A DNA stretch of 64,000 nucleotides from Mesodorylaimus sp. YZB2_4. Its lineage: Eukaryota > Nematoda > Enoplea > Dorylaimida > Dorylaimidae. The stretch covers positions 186,001 through 250,000 of the forward strand of contig JASANH010001617.1 in assembly GCA_030248295.1 (NCBI GenBank). The letters run 5' to 3'. The position numbers were made by a program, and so were the translations under genes. This document shows, piece by piece, positions 49,401 through 61,613 of the stretch (its first letter is position 1; each line of letters opens with the position of its first letter). A model generated the notes under the pieces. It searched no databases, was not told the origin of the DNA, and saw nothing but the letters and a program-made list of their open reading frames with translations.

Positions 49401-52101
49401 GCCAGAACACAACTAAAAACCAAGCAATGCCAGTGGCCGAGGCTAGCTTGGAGAAGACGAACAACAGACGCAATTGCAAATATTCAACATTCTCACTCAT
49501 ACATTCTGAAATGTTGTCAAATTATAACCCATGCCAACACTTTACTTTTGGTTGCATATCCGATAAATTGTCTCCAATAGACAAGACACCAACCACGCAA
49601 TCCACCGTCACCAAACTCGCTAGTGAACTTGGCTGCGTAATAAACGCTGCAGTAAAATGGCACAAAATGAAATATTCATCAAAATCCTGATTTGCACAGC
49701 CCAACTACGTCACACAACGGGCTGGTATCGGCTAAATGGAACGACGCGCAATCCGCAGAGCGTTAAATCCAACGGCTGCACAAAAAAACACCTTTTTACT
49801 TTAACGCTATTCGTAAGAACCCTATTCTTTTAGAGTGTCCCCTCTGGCGCAAAACAAGACGACCTCCACCGCCAAAGAGCTAAAGAATGTTTCCGAACCA
49901 CTGCTGCGGCCACAAAACGATAGAAAGGCAAAGCGACGGTGAAATAGAAGCTGATCCGACCGCCCACCAGGATCGTCGCTCAATAGAAAAATGAAACGGG
50001 CTAAAAGAAAGAAGCTACCCAAAGCCCCCACTTCCATGCCCGTCCCATACGACCTCCCTAATGCACTCGGGTATTTCAGACTCATTCGTCGACTGCCAGT
50101 CGAACCAAAAATAAGCACTCCGCCAAGCTACGTACACAAACCCCATATGCGGTCAGCAAAGCACACCGTTGCCAGAACATCGGAATGACGGCCAGTATAA
50201 ATCGAACGCAAAGCGCATCATGCCTTCTCCCCTCAATCGCTACGATGAAGCTGCTGTGCATTGCAGGGCGACCAAAAGGCTAACGCAGCAACGCCGATGC
50301 GAAGAATCAAGAACGCGTCCCACACACGCCTCGAGCCACCATGTAGAAACGTCTTCTTTAATAATTCCCCACCTCGTCTATCGAAATCCGATAATAAAGA
50401 ATAAAAACAGCCTTTCTTTCCACGGCCTTCTTAGAAATTCATGAAGAAAATGTAAACGCACGCATTTGCATGCGGCCGAACGGCAGACTTCGAATAAAAC
50501 GAAACGAATAATTCTTTCATCAACCAAGCAGGACATTTGCGGCCACTCAACTAATCGTAAGCGCCATCCTTTTGACCTAACAAAACTCGAAACGCTCATT
50601 TTTACCCTTGATAAAAGCCGAAAAAAACCACATTTTGCCAGCTCGACATCAATGGAAGTCAGTTGATATAAGCCGAGAAGACAGGATAGAGCGGATATAA
50701 CTTCGATCCTTCCTCAACCTACTGTATCTCATCTTGCCTTCTTAGATCACCTTGCCCATAGCCATCTAAGACAGCTGCAAATAATCTTAGCCAGTGATTT
50801 TTCGATCTCCTACTTCAGTATGAACTAGAAAAATAAATGAAAAATCAAAGACGAGGATTTATCCGTCAAATATGGCATTTCTTTCGATGAGCTACTAACC
50901 TGAACTTGAGCGTCAGAATAAGCTTCTTCGTCGATCGCTGTGGCGTACTCGTAGGTGGACGAGACAGGATCGTCGGCCGTCCGTACATCCTTTCCTGACG
51001 AGCGCCCGCGACTGTCTCTAGCACCACGATCCGAGCGTGCACTCGCCTGCGGATCATCGGCTGGCTTCTCTGCACCATCCCTAACACGTTTTCGAACCTC
51101 AATAATTTCACCAATAGCGTCCAGAGGTTTCCTCAACTCGTTTCCCATTATTCCGCCACAATAATCTTACGAGACTAGACAAAATGCGGAAAATCAGAAA
51201 GCCTAATAAGGATCTTGCTGTCAGCTACGTGCCAGATCAAAAAAAGTAGCGGGCACGTAACCAGCCAGTTTCCAAGACGATCCGGCGTATCAACGATACA
51301 TTGGGCCAGTCAGCAACAAATTCGCCATGACATTCACGTCGAGCCAGCTCTAATCGGCTTTCCGTGCATGAATATTCTCAATCGGGACTAGGCTACCTTG
51401 ACAACGAAAACCCAAAGCGAACTACTCAATCGTAAAGCTCAGCTATGGACTATCGCTCTTCGACTGAATCCCCGCGGAAAAAAAACGGACGCTCACATTA
51501 GGCCGAGACTGTTATTACACGGCATGCGTCAACAACAAATTCGTTAGCAAATCCGTCATCAGCTTCACTCCTTAGCAGCTGCTGCTTCCACACACCCACG
51601 ATATAACCTTAAGTTGACTCCTGCTGTTCGCCCTTCATAATAACATTAGTTTTTTAAAGAAGCCTCATTAAAAAAACCGGAATAACATCACAGCCCCAAA
51701 ACGTACTGCTGAATAAGGAAATGAAATGGCGGCATTCCCTCACGCCGGTAACTATTATAAAAAGCTATCCTCTATTAAATCAATACATCCATTCAGACGA
51801 GTCTAATGGACTCCTTTGACTTTGAACGTGATATCTAAGCTATTCTCATTCATATTCAAACCAGTATTCACAACAAACAGTCCATGCCATTAGCAAAGTC
51901 AAAGCGATTAGACCTACTTACTCGACGATTCTCTAGATCGATATTTCGGAAATGGTCGCTCAAAAACCGAATCGGATTGGCTGGTTGATGCACGCACAAC
52001 TGCACAATAGCGTCCTTGACCACTTGATGGATTCGGTGCCGTTGGCAATACTCTTCGCACGCGCGAACTTGCGCCTCTTCGGAGTCTATTTCATCTCCCA
52101 T
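46442..52101 (-). CDS. PRKAR1: cAMP-dependent protein kinase type I regulatory subunit
   Basis: Exons: 51922-52101, then 47636-47788, 47487-47578, 47365-47426, 47161-47306, 46987-47107, 46809-46930, 46673-46754, 46442-46617; about 377 aa, close to vertebrate RI-alpha (381). Exon 1 is the dimerisation/docking domain. Exon 2 ends with the pseudosubstrate [14 protein letters not shown]: Ala at the phospho-site position marks the type I subunit, which inhibits the catalytic subunit without being phosphorylated. Two cyclic-nucleotide domains follow, each with the phosphate-binding cassette: [16 protein letters not shown] and [16 protein letters not shown]. The C-terminus [13 protein letters not shown] is typical. 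The intron after exon 1 is 4.1 kb and contains an alternative first exon (50900-51148). The protein releases active PKA when cAMP binds. Confidence 0.95.
47789..50899. other. 3.1 kb intron of PKA-RI, no supported gene
   Basis: Plus-strand frames here are short and have no domain. It is the longest intron in the window by far, between the alternative first exon and the shared second exon. Confidence 0.5.
50900..51148 (-). CDS. PRKAR1: Alternative first coding exon of PKA-RI lacking the docking domain
   Basis: An ATG-started frame of 83 codons ending at a phase-0 donor (CAG/GTTAGT) can splice to the shared exon 47636-47788. An in-frame TAA lies upstream of the ATG and a splice acceptor (TTTTGTCTAG) lies 27 bases before it, so the leader may be spliced. 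The peptide begins MGNELRKPL and is rich in Asp, Arg and Ser. It contains no dimerisation/docking helix pair. The isoform would be about 400 aa. Gly2 is present but residue 6 is Arg, so it does not fit the classic myristoylation pattern. Confidence 0.55.
51149..51921. other. Intron between the two PKA-RI first exons
   Basis: Presumed promoter and untranslated leader of the alternative first exon. No other feature seen. Confidence 0.4.
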
Positions 52102-52696
52102 AGTTAGTTATAGTCGATTAGAACTAGGCCTGTAATAAGGGAAAACTGCAAAATATTTGAAACGCCGAGAAAAAGATATCGACCGGCTAAAATTAACTGA
52201 CAAAAATATCTATTTTACCCTAGGCCTACTGTATTACTCTTGCTTATGCTACCTACCCTCTGGGAAACTCTAGCTCGGATTTTTCTTGATCTGAGAAGGG
52301 GACTGCAGGAATTAATTCAGTAAGCAATACACGTTATACGATCAAAAAAAAAATAGATCTGCACAAAACTATCTAATAAGCTCGACTCGAAATTTCGACT
52401 GATTGCAGACGAACTTCCAGAAATTTGCATTTTTTGTCGTCTACTCACACTTTGGACCATACAAATTGACGTAAGAAGCAAATTGGCGCTAAATTCAAAT
52501 TTAAAAGCTGACTGATCGTGATTACAAGATACGATTGTTGTGATATGGTGTTCATATCAGTTATGATTAATTGCGTTTCTCACCATTTTAATAACAAAAA
52601 CGCCTTAGTGAAATTCAATACAAATATCAGAAAAAAAGCATGATTAATGATCACTGGGGAGAGCCCAATAAGTTCCATCGATGTATATTATCCCGC
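52102..52696. other. Intergenic between PKA-RI and ERD2-LOTUS genes
   Basis: AT-rich, with no coding segment. It should hold the PKA-RI promoter and the 3' end of the upstream minus-strand gene. Confidence 0.4.
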
Positions 52697-54679
52697 TCAT
52701 ACGTAGGGGTCGACGAATCCATCGTCTTCATCCAAGGGTTCCACTTCCTTTGTTGGGTGTCTGTTGACATCGACCAGAGGACGTGGGGGTCGCGGTTCAT
52801 GGCTGTGACGACGACGAACGAACCACACGTCACCCTGATAAGCAGCGCTGTAGTGCATATGGTAAAAGATGGATTTACTTACTTGACTGAAAAGTACCAG
52901 CCACGGCTGCTCCTCCACAAACATCTTGAAATTTTTGAACCCGTGCTGCTTGAGTTCCTTGTTCTTCACTAGGACACCTCGACGTGTCAGTTCCACTTGC
53001 AAGTCGCCCAGGGCGTGAATGGTGTTCTCGTCGCTGTGGTACACAATTTCGGCCAACCGTTCAGTCATGTTTTGGATGTAGACGCCTGCAAAGGCAGAGG
53101 ACCTCGGTGTTTCTTTGTGGCTGATCCAGTGCCTCTAGTGTTCTCCTGTGGCCGGCCAGCTACCACACCTTCTAGGCAAGGCTGGGCGGGGACCAGCACA
53201 CATAGCAGCTTCCCTCTGTGCGCCTCCACTAGGAGCATCTCCACATTAAACATGCTGGAATGTGAGGCCTGTCGGTGCTCTCCAGCCTCTCCTCGTTTGG
53301 CTTCCGTCTCTCCACTCGGGGCACCTCGACGGTACCGGCTGAGTCACCCTCGGCCTGGAGTGCAAGGCCAGCGAGGGTTTATCATTTTAAAAAAGATCTC
53401 CATCACCGTGGGGGGGACTCGGACGAACCAGCCCTCGCTACCTTGCAATACGGGCAGACAAACGCCGAACCTTGGACTTTCAATCCACTGAGCCTGGGAT
53501 GGCCAGCAGCCATAACATGAGGGTGCCCGTGAGGGGACCGGGTCACACGCCAGGTTTTCCAGGACATCGTGAGCCATCGAGGCCGTAGGCAGTAGCACAC
53601 ACTGTGTGAAGGTAGGCTGCAGTCAAGCACACGCACATACCTGTATAGGAGCCTTGCTGATCCCATTCGATAGTTGCACCCTTTTCGCCTCCTTGCTCTT
53701 CGCAGAACGAGATCAGGAATGACCACTGCAAGGTAATCTGCACGCAGGCCGATATGGCTGCTATTGGATCGTAGAATTGTTCGTCGTAGTAACGATATAT
53801 CCAGTTGCCAAAGTACAAGGTGCGGTACAGAGTGATCAACACCAAGTAGTCCTTGACCATGGATGGAATAGCACCTTGCTTCAACGACATGAACAGTTGG
53901 GGCAGTGCAGCCACAGCTTCCAAATAGATGCTGAAGGCCCACAGAATCTAAGAATGGAATGGTTACAGGTCGATACAGTGCAGAATTGAGGACTTACTTC
54001 CACGACGTTGAAGCCATAGTTCACCAACAAGGCCAGTAATACACACGGACCGACTAAAAATTCCACACGAAACACATCGTGCGTGCTGGTGTAGGTCGAC
54101 CGGTATTTCCAAGAGATTATGATCAGAACAGCGAAGGCCGACCAGAGCAAAAGGACCTGCAGAAGTCATCAGCTAGCTAACCTGTGTTTGCTAGAGCAGA
54201 GAAGTTAGGATAAACTAACTGTACATGGATTAAGATCTGCAGACTTTGAGCTCTTCTGCAAAAGTGCAGTATCTAGGCAGGACATTGAGGCTACTCAGGG
54301 CGGCAAGGCACCCTGGGTTACTCTCCCTGGGAAATTCCAGTATGTTACCCCAACTGATGGCTGTGTCAACGATTAGCATTATGAGCAAACTTTTTGGCTT
54401 CTACCCTGCCAGAGCAAGAATTTTACGCACCTTTGTCAGAGTGTTAAAGACGGATATAAAGTTGGTGAACAGATCCACATATCTCGTGGTCCAAGTCAGA
54501 GCAAGCAACAGCTGTGTCTTGGCCGACAAACCTGAAAAGAAAAATTATAAATGAGCAGCACATTTGAATAATGTACAGGCTTAATTACCAGCGCACGATC
54601 TAGTTCTCCAAATATTCCATATCAAATTAAATATGGCGAAGAGGTGAATTAAATTGCCAGCCGCTGCAAATACGTTCAT
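52697..54679 (-). CDS. KDEL-receptor-like protein fused to a LOTUS/OST-HTH domain
   Basis: Six exons: 54589-54679, 54431-54531, 53998-54156, 53641-53947, 52883-53085, 52697-52834; about 332 aa. Introns 1-4 have the same positions and phases (1, 0, 0, 1) as the KDEL receptor at 33241-34638. Residues 1-200 align with ERD2. Arg47, Asp50, Glu117, Tyr158, Arg159, Trp166 and Arg169 are kept, but Arg5 is Ala and the COPI lysine tail is absent. Helix 7 leads into an acidic insert (CEEQGGEKG). Residues about 225-297 then read as a winged-helix LOTUS domain: [45 protein letters not shown] proline/acid tail ends [14 protein letters not shown] domains bind Vasa-type helicases or RNA in germ granules. By ERD2 topology it would face the cytosol. 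The 48-base intron 52835-52882 is in frame and could be retained. Confidence 0.8.
53086..53640. other. Intron joining ERD2 and LOTUS parts
   Basis: 555 bases, GC-rich, with no short exon encoding the usual KGKK-LPA receptor tail. Its borders, GTATGTGCG and CTGCCTTTGCAG, are strong. Confidence 0.5.
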
Positions 54680-56239
54680 CCTTCCTAACAAGCCCGACCT
54701 CGCCTGGAATGACAAAAGTTGCACTCACACGAGCTCGATCATCCAACCAGGGCTTCAAGTTTGCGCAATTTCTCTCGCTGTGCGCGAATGGCCCGCAGAT
54801 GGTGGGCCTATCCAAACAAATGCCTTTTGAAACGCGAAACCAGTCTAGTCTACTGAAGTTAACTAATGGCTGGCACTTCATTCACTAAACCTCTCTCGAG
54901 TTTTTTCGGAGGCTGTTCCCACAAATCAGGCTCGGCATAGAACGAGAGCATCAGGGTTAGCACAGGGAATGCACAAGTTAGCCTTTGCTTAGCTAACTGG
55001 ACTGGGCTGGGGAGATAAGCTGCGATGAGTGTTCCCTGGAATGAAAATACCCCTGCTGACAAACATCGCACATACTGCCAGTTTCGCTAGACAGTCCTGG
55101 AGTTGCCCCGCAAACTCTTCGCAGTACATACAGCATGTGCGACCAGAATGGGGTGCGCGCCAGAAGAGCGTGAGGTTCGTGGCTTTCGTGCTTCAATGTC
55201 GCATAGGAGGCAACTCGAAATCAATAGGACGCCATACATGGGCTGACATAGTAGGACCCCTGTTTCAAAGTCGGACGCTATGCTGCAACATCTTCTTTGA
55301 AACTGCACTGCTCTGCACTAATCTTGCAACGAGAGGCCAACAGGGAAAGACTTACGGCAAAACAGCAGGCACACAAAGCATAAACAAAAATGTAAGAAAT
55401 CTCAAGTTCTAAATACTTTTTGTTTTGCATTTCAAACTTTGAGCACGTGTGAATAAGCCATTGCCATTCATTAGTCCAGCCTCAGGGCCACATTTGTTTT
55501 CCAAAACGACGCCTCGCCGGGGCCCATCAGCCGAAAACCGCAGGCTGCACGCAGCCCAGATGCGAGGTAAAAAGCCATGACTCAAAAACCAGAAAATCGA
55601 GGCCAAATTTCTTGATTTTGCCGCCATGGCTGGTGGGAGAATCGGATTCCGTATGGCGCTTATTGCAAGGACCTGCATTAGCTTACTGTGCCCCCCCCCC
55701 CCCCCGGCTGACTTGTCATCGCGATTCGAGGAAGCCATGAAGGCTGCAAGGAATCCGTGTACGTACATCTTCCTGCCAAGTGCCATGATTGCCTGGTTAC
55801 GTGTGAAAGTAGCCATCAACGGACGATAATGGCGTGTTTGTGCTCTCTGATAAGCGGATAAGTCTTCCTTGTAGAGGAGTTTCGAAATGGACAGGTGAGA
55901 TTGGGCGGGCACCTGGATATGGTTGATATGGCAACGGGGCATTTAGTCGTGGTGATGGTCGCCACAACACTGCAAAAATCTATACGTCAAACGTTTCTCA
56001 TCTAGAACGACCATCCTGGCAACGAAGGAGACGGCATCGCCGGCACTCACGTACGGACCGAAGTGGCCTTCTCAGCTGGTGAACTGCTGCTCTACCAACC
56101 GTTAACTTTTTGTTAGTCGAGGCACAAGTGCGCATAAAGAATCAAGCATTGACCAAGTTGAACGTTCTCCTTTGTTCTCGTCACCCTTGGCTACCAACCG
56201 AATATCCTGTCAAGTATTCGCCGACCTTGGCCTGCCAGT
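54680..56239. other. Intergenic, divergent promoters; poly-C run
   Basis: 1.56 kb between two genes that start in opposite directions. Contains a 15-base C run at 55691-55705. A 177-codon minus-strand open frame (55409-55942) crosses that run and shows no domain; I take it as chance. Confidence 0.4.
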
Positions 56240-59200
56240 ATGAGCGACCGGTCATCCCCCGAGCCCCCTGCCAGCATGCAGAACCAACAGAATATTAACC
56301 TCATGGTATGTGTATCGTGATCGTGAGCGTGTGGGATTAAGCATCTCGTGATCACTGTTATCGGTTATAGGTGGCATTGAGGATTCGGCCTCTGACCCCA
56401 GATGAGAAAGTGAAAGGTGCTACTCAAGTGGCTTATCGAATCGACGACAGAGTAAGTCCGGGTTTGAGCAATTAATTGAGCATTGGCCACTCCAGCTCCT
56501 AGTACAGTGGGTTAGTTAGTGTCCCACACTGGCGAGTGTTCGACTCCCGGTCGGATATATCCCTTCTTGTAATGTGCTCCTTCATCCGTGCCCGCTATGT
56601 GTTGCGGTAGAACATGAACGTGGCGATGAGCCCTTTTCCGCGATCAAGGCTGCTGCGATCGGGCATGGCTTATTGCCTTCATCGGTTGACCAATACCCTC
56701 TTCCGAAGTGGACGCAAGTCTTCGTGATCACTCCTGAGTCTGCCTCCAAATTCTCCAGTTTTGCCTGTTTATCCCGAACGTCCTCTGGAGCCGGCGAAGG
56801 AGACTCGCTTGAGGACTTCTCACTCTCTTGGACTTCGTTTCTGTTCTCCAACTGCATGTGCCCTATTCTAGATGGTGGTCTTACTGGATCCGGGCGATAA
56901 CCTGGACGACGTGCTGCGCCAGAAGCGGTCTCGCGAGAAGCGATTTGTATTCGACGTTGCCTTCGGACCGGAAACGAGCCAGGTGAGCCGACTTTTGGCG
57001 TCTATTTTGGTCTAGAATCCTAACTGCTCTATTTTCGTACAAAATACGGGCTGTCTGATTGGTGTCAGTAGGTGAACATAGACTGTTAGAGGAAATTGAA
57101 TGGGCGAAAGCTAAGAAATTGGACTGGCTATGTCATGTGCTTCCCAGCAACATCATATTGACCTCGATAAACAGGAAAGATACGTCTGCTAATTTTCCGC
57201 ATTCCTCTTACCGTGATATATTAGAGTAAATGAGGTGTTTTTGACCATTCGATCCACCCCGCGCACTCTCTCCCACATGCTGCCTTGGTTACAAATAGGG
57301 CGAAGAGGGTCGATAAAAAATAAGCTCCAATTTCTTATCGCAGGAGGAAGTCTACGAAAGGACGACCAGGCATCTTATTGATAACGTTGTCAATGGATAC
57401 AACGCCACTGTGTTCGCATATGGAGCGACGGGTACGACTCTGGCTGCTTTGTCTTAGCAGTGGATCGCGATCTCATAGTCAGAAGTCTTGTGACAGAGGT
57501 TCGAATAGGTAGCGAATCCGTGGGCTGCTGAGAAGAATGACAAGACGAGAATCTTTAATGCATAAGGAAGTAGGCTACTGTAAAGTGATAGAGCATGCTG
57601 AGGAGAGTATTCAAGGAGGGGCAGGTGACAAGGAATGCAACTCACGCGATATGGCGTGCAATCTTGGCAACTGTAACGTGATAATCCATCATCCTGGGTA
57701 TTTTATAGAGGGGCGTGGCGACATACAGTAGGCCATTTCAGGAGCTGGCAAAACGTTCACTATGATCGGTACAGAACATAACTACGGCGTTATGGCCAGA
57801 GCACTTAATGACTTGTTTAGAAGAATCCAACAAGATCAAGAACAGTCGTCGTACACAGTCAAGATGTCATACTTGGAGGTAAGACTCCCAGAACAAAGGT
57901 GGTCTCACAAATGACCTTACTTTATCGCGCAGATCTACAATGAAATGATCCGCGATTTACTGCAGCCTGCATCAGGATACCTGGACGTCCGAGAGGACTC
58001 GAAGGGAGGCATTCAAGTAGCTGGGCTCACTGAAATCGGCACAACCTCATCCCAAGATGTAAGGCTGTCTAGCTGTGTTAGTATGCTGCATGTCCTGACC
58101 TCTTTGCTTGCAGATCATGCGGTTGTTGATGGAAGGGAATAAACGACGGACTCAGGAACCCACAGCAGCTAACAAGACATCTAGCCGTAGCCATGCTATC
58201 GTGCAAGTGACAGTGACTCAAAGAAGCCGCCTGAGAGGAGTTAAGTCAGTCAATCACACCGGCAGACTATTCTTGATCGATTTGGCTGGCTCGGAGAGAG
58301 CTTCAAACACGCAGGTACGTGCACCCGAGGCTAGCATGCAGCACGAATATAACCTTCTGTCCTTTAGAACACAGGGCAACGACTAAAAGAAGGTGCTCAC
58401 ATCAATCGATCCCTCTTAGCACTCGGCAATGTTATCAACACACTGGGTAAGTCTTATCTGACACAGGGTGGCCATCCACTGAGTCCGCACTGATTTCAGC
58501 AGAAAAAGGGGCCCGTTTCGTGAATTATCGAGACAGCAAGTTGACTCGTCTCTTGAAGGACTCGTTAGGTGGCAACAGTCGGACAGTTATGATAGCCAAT
58601 ATCTCGCCATCGGCAGCACAGTTCGAAGAAAGCCGCAACACCCTGATTTACGCTGATAGGGCCAAAAATATCAGCAACAAAGTAAGCTGCTGGGAAACGT
58701 ACCTCGGGTACCTATTCCTCCAAGATCCTTTCCTCGCAGGTGGCACGGAACAATCAAGATGTGACATACCATGTCACTCAATATCAGTCCATCATATCCG
58801 AGCTACGCAAAGAGATTAGCCGATTGAAGAACAAAATCGACGAGCAAAACGGGTTGCCCGTTCCGAGTGGGTTAATTCGAAGCGAATCCGCTTTGTCTTT
58901 CTGTAGGTTTCCAGTTTAGGAGGGTCTTGCACGCGGGATAGGACAGTCTGGAAACACTGGAAAGACAAGGGTGTTGCTTCAAGCTACAGCACAGCACAGT
59001 AGTTGTGCAGTCAGTCTGTTCTTGTCACCACACTGCTCCGCTCTGCTATGCGCAGTTAGAAACTGCTGTGGCTTGGATGGCTGTGGCAGACACTCTGCTT
59101 CTAGCTGGGGGGAGGGGGTATAGCAGTATAGCATACCCATGTCAGCCACTGACGATACAAATTGTCACCTACAATAGCAGCAAAACATCATGAAGGCGTT

Positions 59201-61215
59201 CTGGTTTCAGTGAGAGATAAGCAATCGCTGGCAGGAAATGATGGTGGTTATCATTACGCAACGACTGACCAGTTACCTGCTATTGGAGGATACTTAAAGA
59301 AGAGTCAGCCTCATCCCCTAAGCCAAGACTTTTATCAGTTGAAAGACGAAATGTCAGAAAATTTTCGGGGGCAGATGCAGTTGAGGTAAGATTGCGTACT
59401 TTGCCACAGCTGATCCAGGTGACCGAATGTTTGTGGTGGTTTCAGACAAAAGCTGCTGTCTGTGAATGAGAAGGCATTCGACATGGCATTGGCTCTGTCT
59501 GACAAACGACGCGAGTTTGAGGAAGTAAAGGACAGTCATCAACCCACAGCTGCCAAAGTCCGTCGAGAAGTGGAAATACTGGAAAAGAAATTGAAGGACT
59601 TGGATCACCAACGGGCGGAAATCGAGTGGGATTTGAGTTTGATTCAAAAGAAGGGGAAGAAGTTGGAAGAGGTGATATTTTTTTCTGCAGTGTGGGAACT
59701 GATTAAGAATGGCATTACTTTAAATTTTAGTCGCTGCCACAAAAGGTCACAGCCGAAGAGGAAAAAGAAATGCTCAATTACTTTACTCGATTGCATGCGG
59801 CTGAAGTAGAAAGTGAGCCCGAGCCTATTCCTGCCGTACAAGGGAACTCTACTGTTTATTTCAGAAATAGCACTTCAGTCGGACGCAATGATCCTGCAGC
59901 GACGCTTGCAACGACAGGATAGTGCGCTTCGACGCCTTCGAGATTACAGGCACGTCGCTGAGGAGGTCATATCGGGCCAGCATGATCTAATCAAAGGTAA
60001 CCATAGCGATTACGGACCCTCGTCTCGTTTAACCGAGCCTCTTGCAGGGTCTCAGTTGGAGTACCCTCAGCGCCTACGTGCTGCTGTCGATGACTATCGA
60101 GTTAAGCGCCGAAGTGCCGAGGTTCTGTTGGAGCCACTGGACACCCGAGCCAGCATTATGGGCAAGATATCTTGGAATAGGACCAACCTCGACAGGGAAA
60201 ACTCAATGTAAGAGGTCTTGCAATCATCTGGTTCAGTGCAGTGTAAATTTTTGTTGACAGGCGGGAAGGTCGCATGTTGAACAAGACGCTGAACGCGGCC
60301 GAACTGCAAACTCTGAAACGAATGTCATCCATGCTGAATAGAGAAAGAAGCAACATGAGCGAGCCAGCCTACGTCACTCGCAGACCAGGTTCTGCTGGGA
60401 GGTACATTCTTGTAGCTGCTGACGATGTGACAAGCTCATGCAAATAGCTATCCGTTTAAGCCTCCCCGCTTTGGGCGCCCGGCCGAAAGAGCACGACGAC
60501 GTTGCTCAGGGACGACCAAGGACCAACTTGAACTGGCGCCGTGAGTCTGACTTATCACTGACAGACATAAGTACGCTGGCCCGTCTTACTACCTCGCATG
60601 GAATAGAAATGACTGCCCTTCAGGAAACGTTGCCAAGGGACGCCGTGCGCGCACAGCTTATGGGAATGGCGTCAGCTGGAAGAACCCAGTCGCAGTGGCT
60701 TTCACTCCAGCAACACCAGAATCCAGGAGCATCCAGAGTCCGCCATCCGATATGATGCCACCAGCGAAGGTCGAGCATGGCCCTGCACCCTTTAACCCAC
60801 CGGTCGTGAAGAAACCAGGACGTCCCCTGGTACCTATCGGAGTCCCCGTTGGTCCAATGCGCAATTCGAGGAACTCTCAAAAGAGGACACGGTCCAAGAG
60901 AAAGGTAAGGGTTGCAGGGGTTTCAAACAGCCACCCCAACTTGGCCAGTCCGAGGTCAGTTTAGACTTTGAGCACTCTGTAGGAGGCCTGACTCCTCGAT
61001 TCACCCATTTTCCAGTCTATCTTTTTCAGACTCGAAGCAATGGTGGCAGTCGAAGAAGCCCAGCATCTCCAGTCCCTTCGAACGCCCCTCCTCCCTACTC
61101 AAGTGTTGCTCAAGATGGCAGTAGTCACATTCCCACACCCAGCCAAAGAAAGTCGTCGAATCCTAATCGTCGTATTCGTAGTCCTACGCAGCATCGATTG
61201 CCTGTGATCAGATGA
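56240..61215 (+). CDS. KIF19: Kinesin-8 family motor, KIF19-like
   Basis: Nineteen exons: 56240-56305, 56371-56451, 56872-56982, 57344-57431, 57742-57878, 57933-58058, 58114-58314, 58368-58446, 58500-58681, 58740-58866, 59178-59385, 59446-59671, 59731-59812, 59865-59996, 60048-60207, 60261-60401, 60448-60540, 60565-60904, 61030-61215. About 921 aa, all phases consistent. The motor domain is N-terminal: P-loop GATGAGKT (split between exons 4 and 5), switch [10 protein letters not shown], switch [10 protein letters not shown], and [22 protein letters not shown] neck and coiled coil follow, then a helical region like KIF19 ([20 protein letters not shown]) and a basic, Pro/Ser-rich tail. KIF19 walks to microtubule plus ends and depolymerises them, limiting cilium length in vertebrates. 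The first junctions and the motor resemble KIF19 more than KIF18. Confidence 0.92.
56493..56556 (+). repeat. tRNA-like segment in KIF19 intron 2, possible SINE head
   Basis: A-box TAGTACAGTGGG (56500-56511) and B-box GTTCGACTC (56538-56546) both match RNA polymerase III consensus. The two boxes are only 38 bases apart and the acceptor and T arms do not pair, so this is a tRNA-derived fragment rather than a tRNA gene. Confidence 0.35.
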
Positions 61216-61613
61216 CTGATTGGGGTCAGTTTCATGTTTGAATGTAAAGCATGTCGAAGAGCGCTGTTGGACAAAAGTACAAGCTCAGCGCTTTCCGAAG
61301 ATATATCGTGCCTATTTATTGTGTCATGTATATAATTGAAATGACTTGACTGCTGGACAGGAAGCGAAGAAAAAAGGAAACGCAAATAAAGGATTCGAAT
61401 TCGAACCACTTTTATAAAAATTTAAATTTAGCGGGATTTATGATGTTCAGGTACAAATAGGTTAGGTGTGAGGCCAAGTACACTTAAGTACAGTAGTCCA
61501 GTTCGTAAGCAAAAGTTGAATTAATAATTCGAATCTATCGGCAGGAGTTGATTGACAAAAATCGTGTGTCGCCATCCACTTTTTATTTATCGAAATTATC
61601 ACAGTTTAGCAAA
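61216..61613. other. KIF19 3' end and WBP11 promoter
   Basis: AATAAA at 61385-61390 is the likely KIF19 poly(A) signal, about 170 bases after the stop. The remaining 220 bases are AT-rich and lead to the WBP11 start. Confidence 0.5.

Noticed and set aside
48202-49690. Several short plus-strand open frames inside the long PKA-RI intron
   Set aside because: They overlap each other in different frames and contain no domain.
53403-53942. Long open frame overlapping the ERD2-like exon in another frame
   Set aside because: Shadow of the real exon; no family match in this frame.
55409-55942. 177-codon minus-strand open frame
   Set aside because: It crosses a 15-base C run, shows no domain or splice context and has an amino-acid mix typical of chance translation.
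56493-56556. Functional tRNA gene
   Set aside because: A- and B-box match, but box spacing is too short and stems do not pair.
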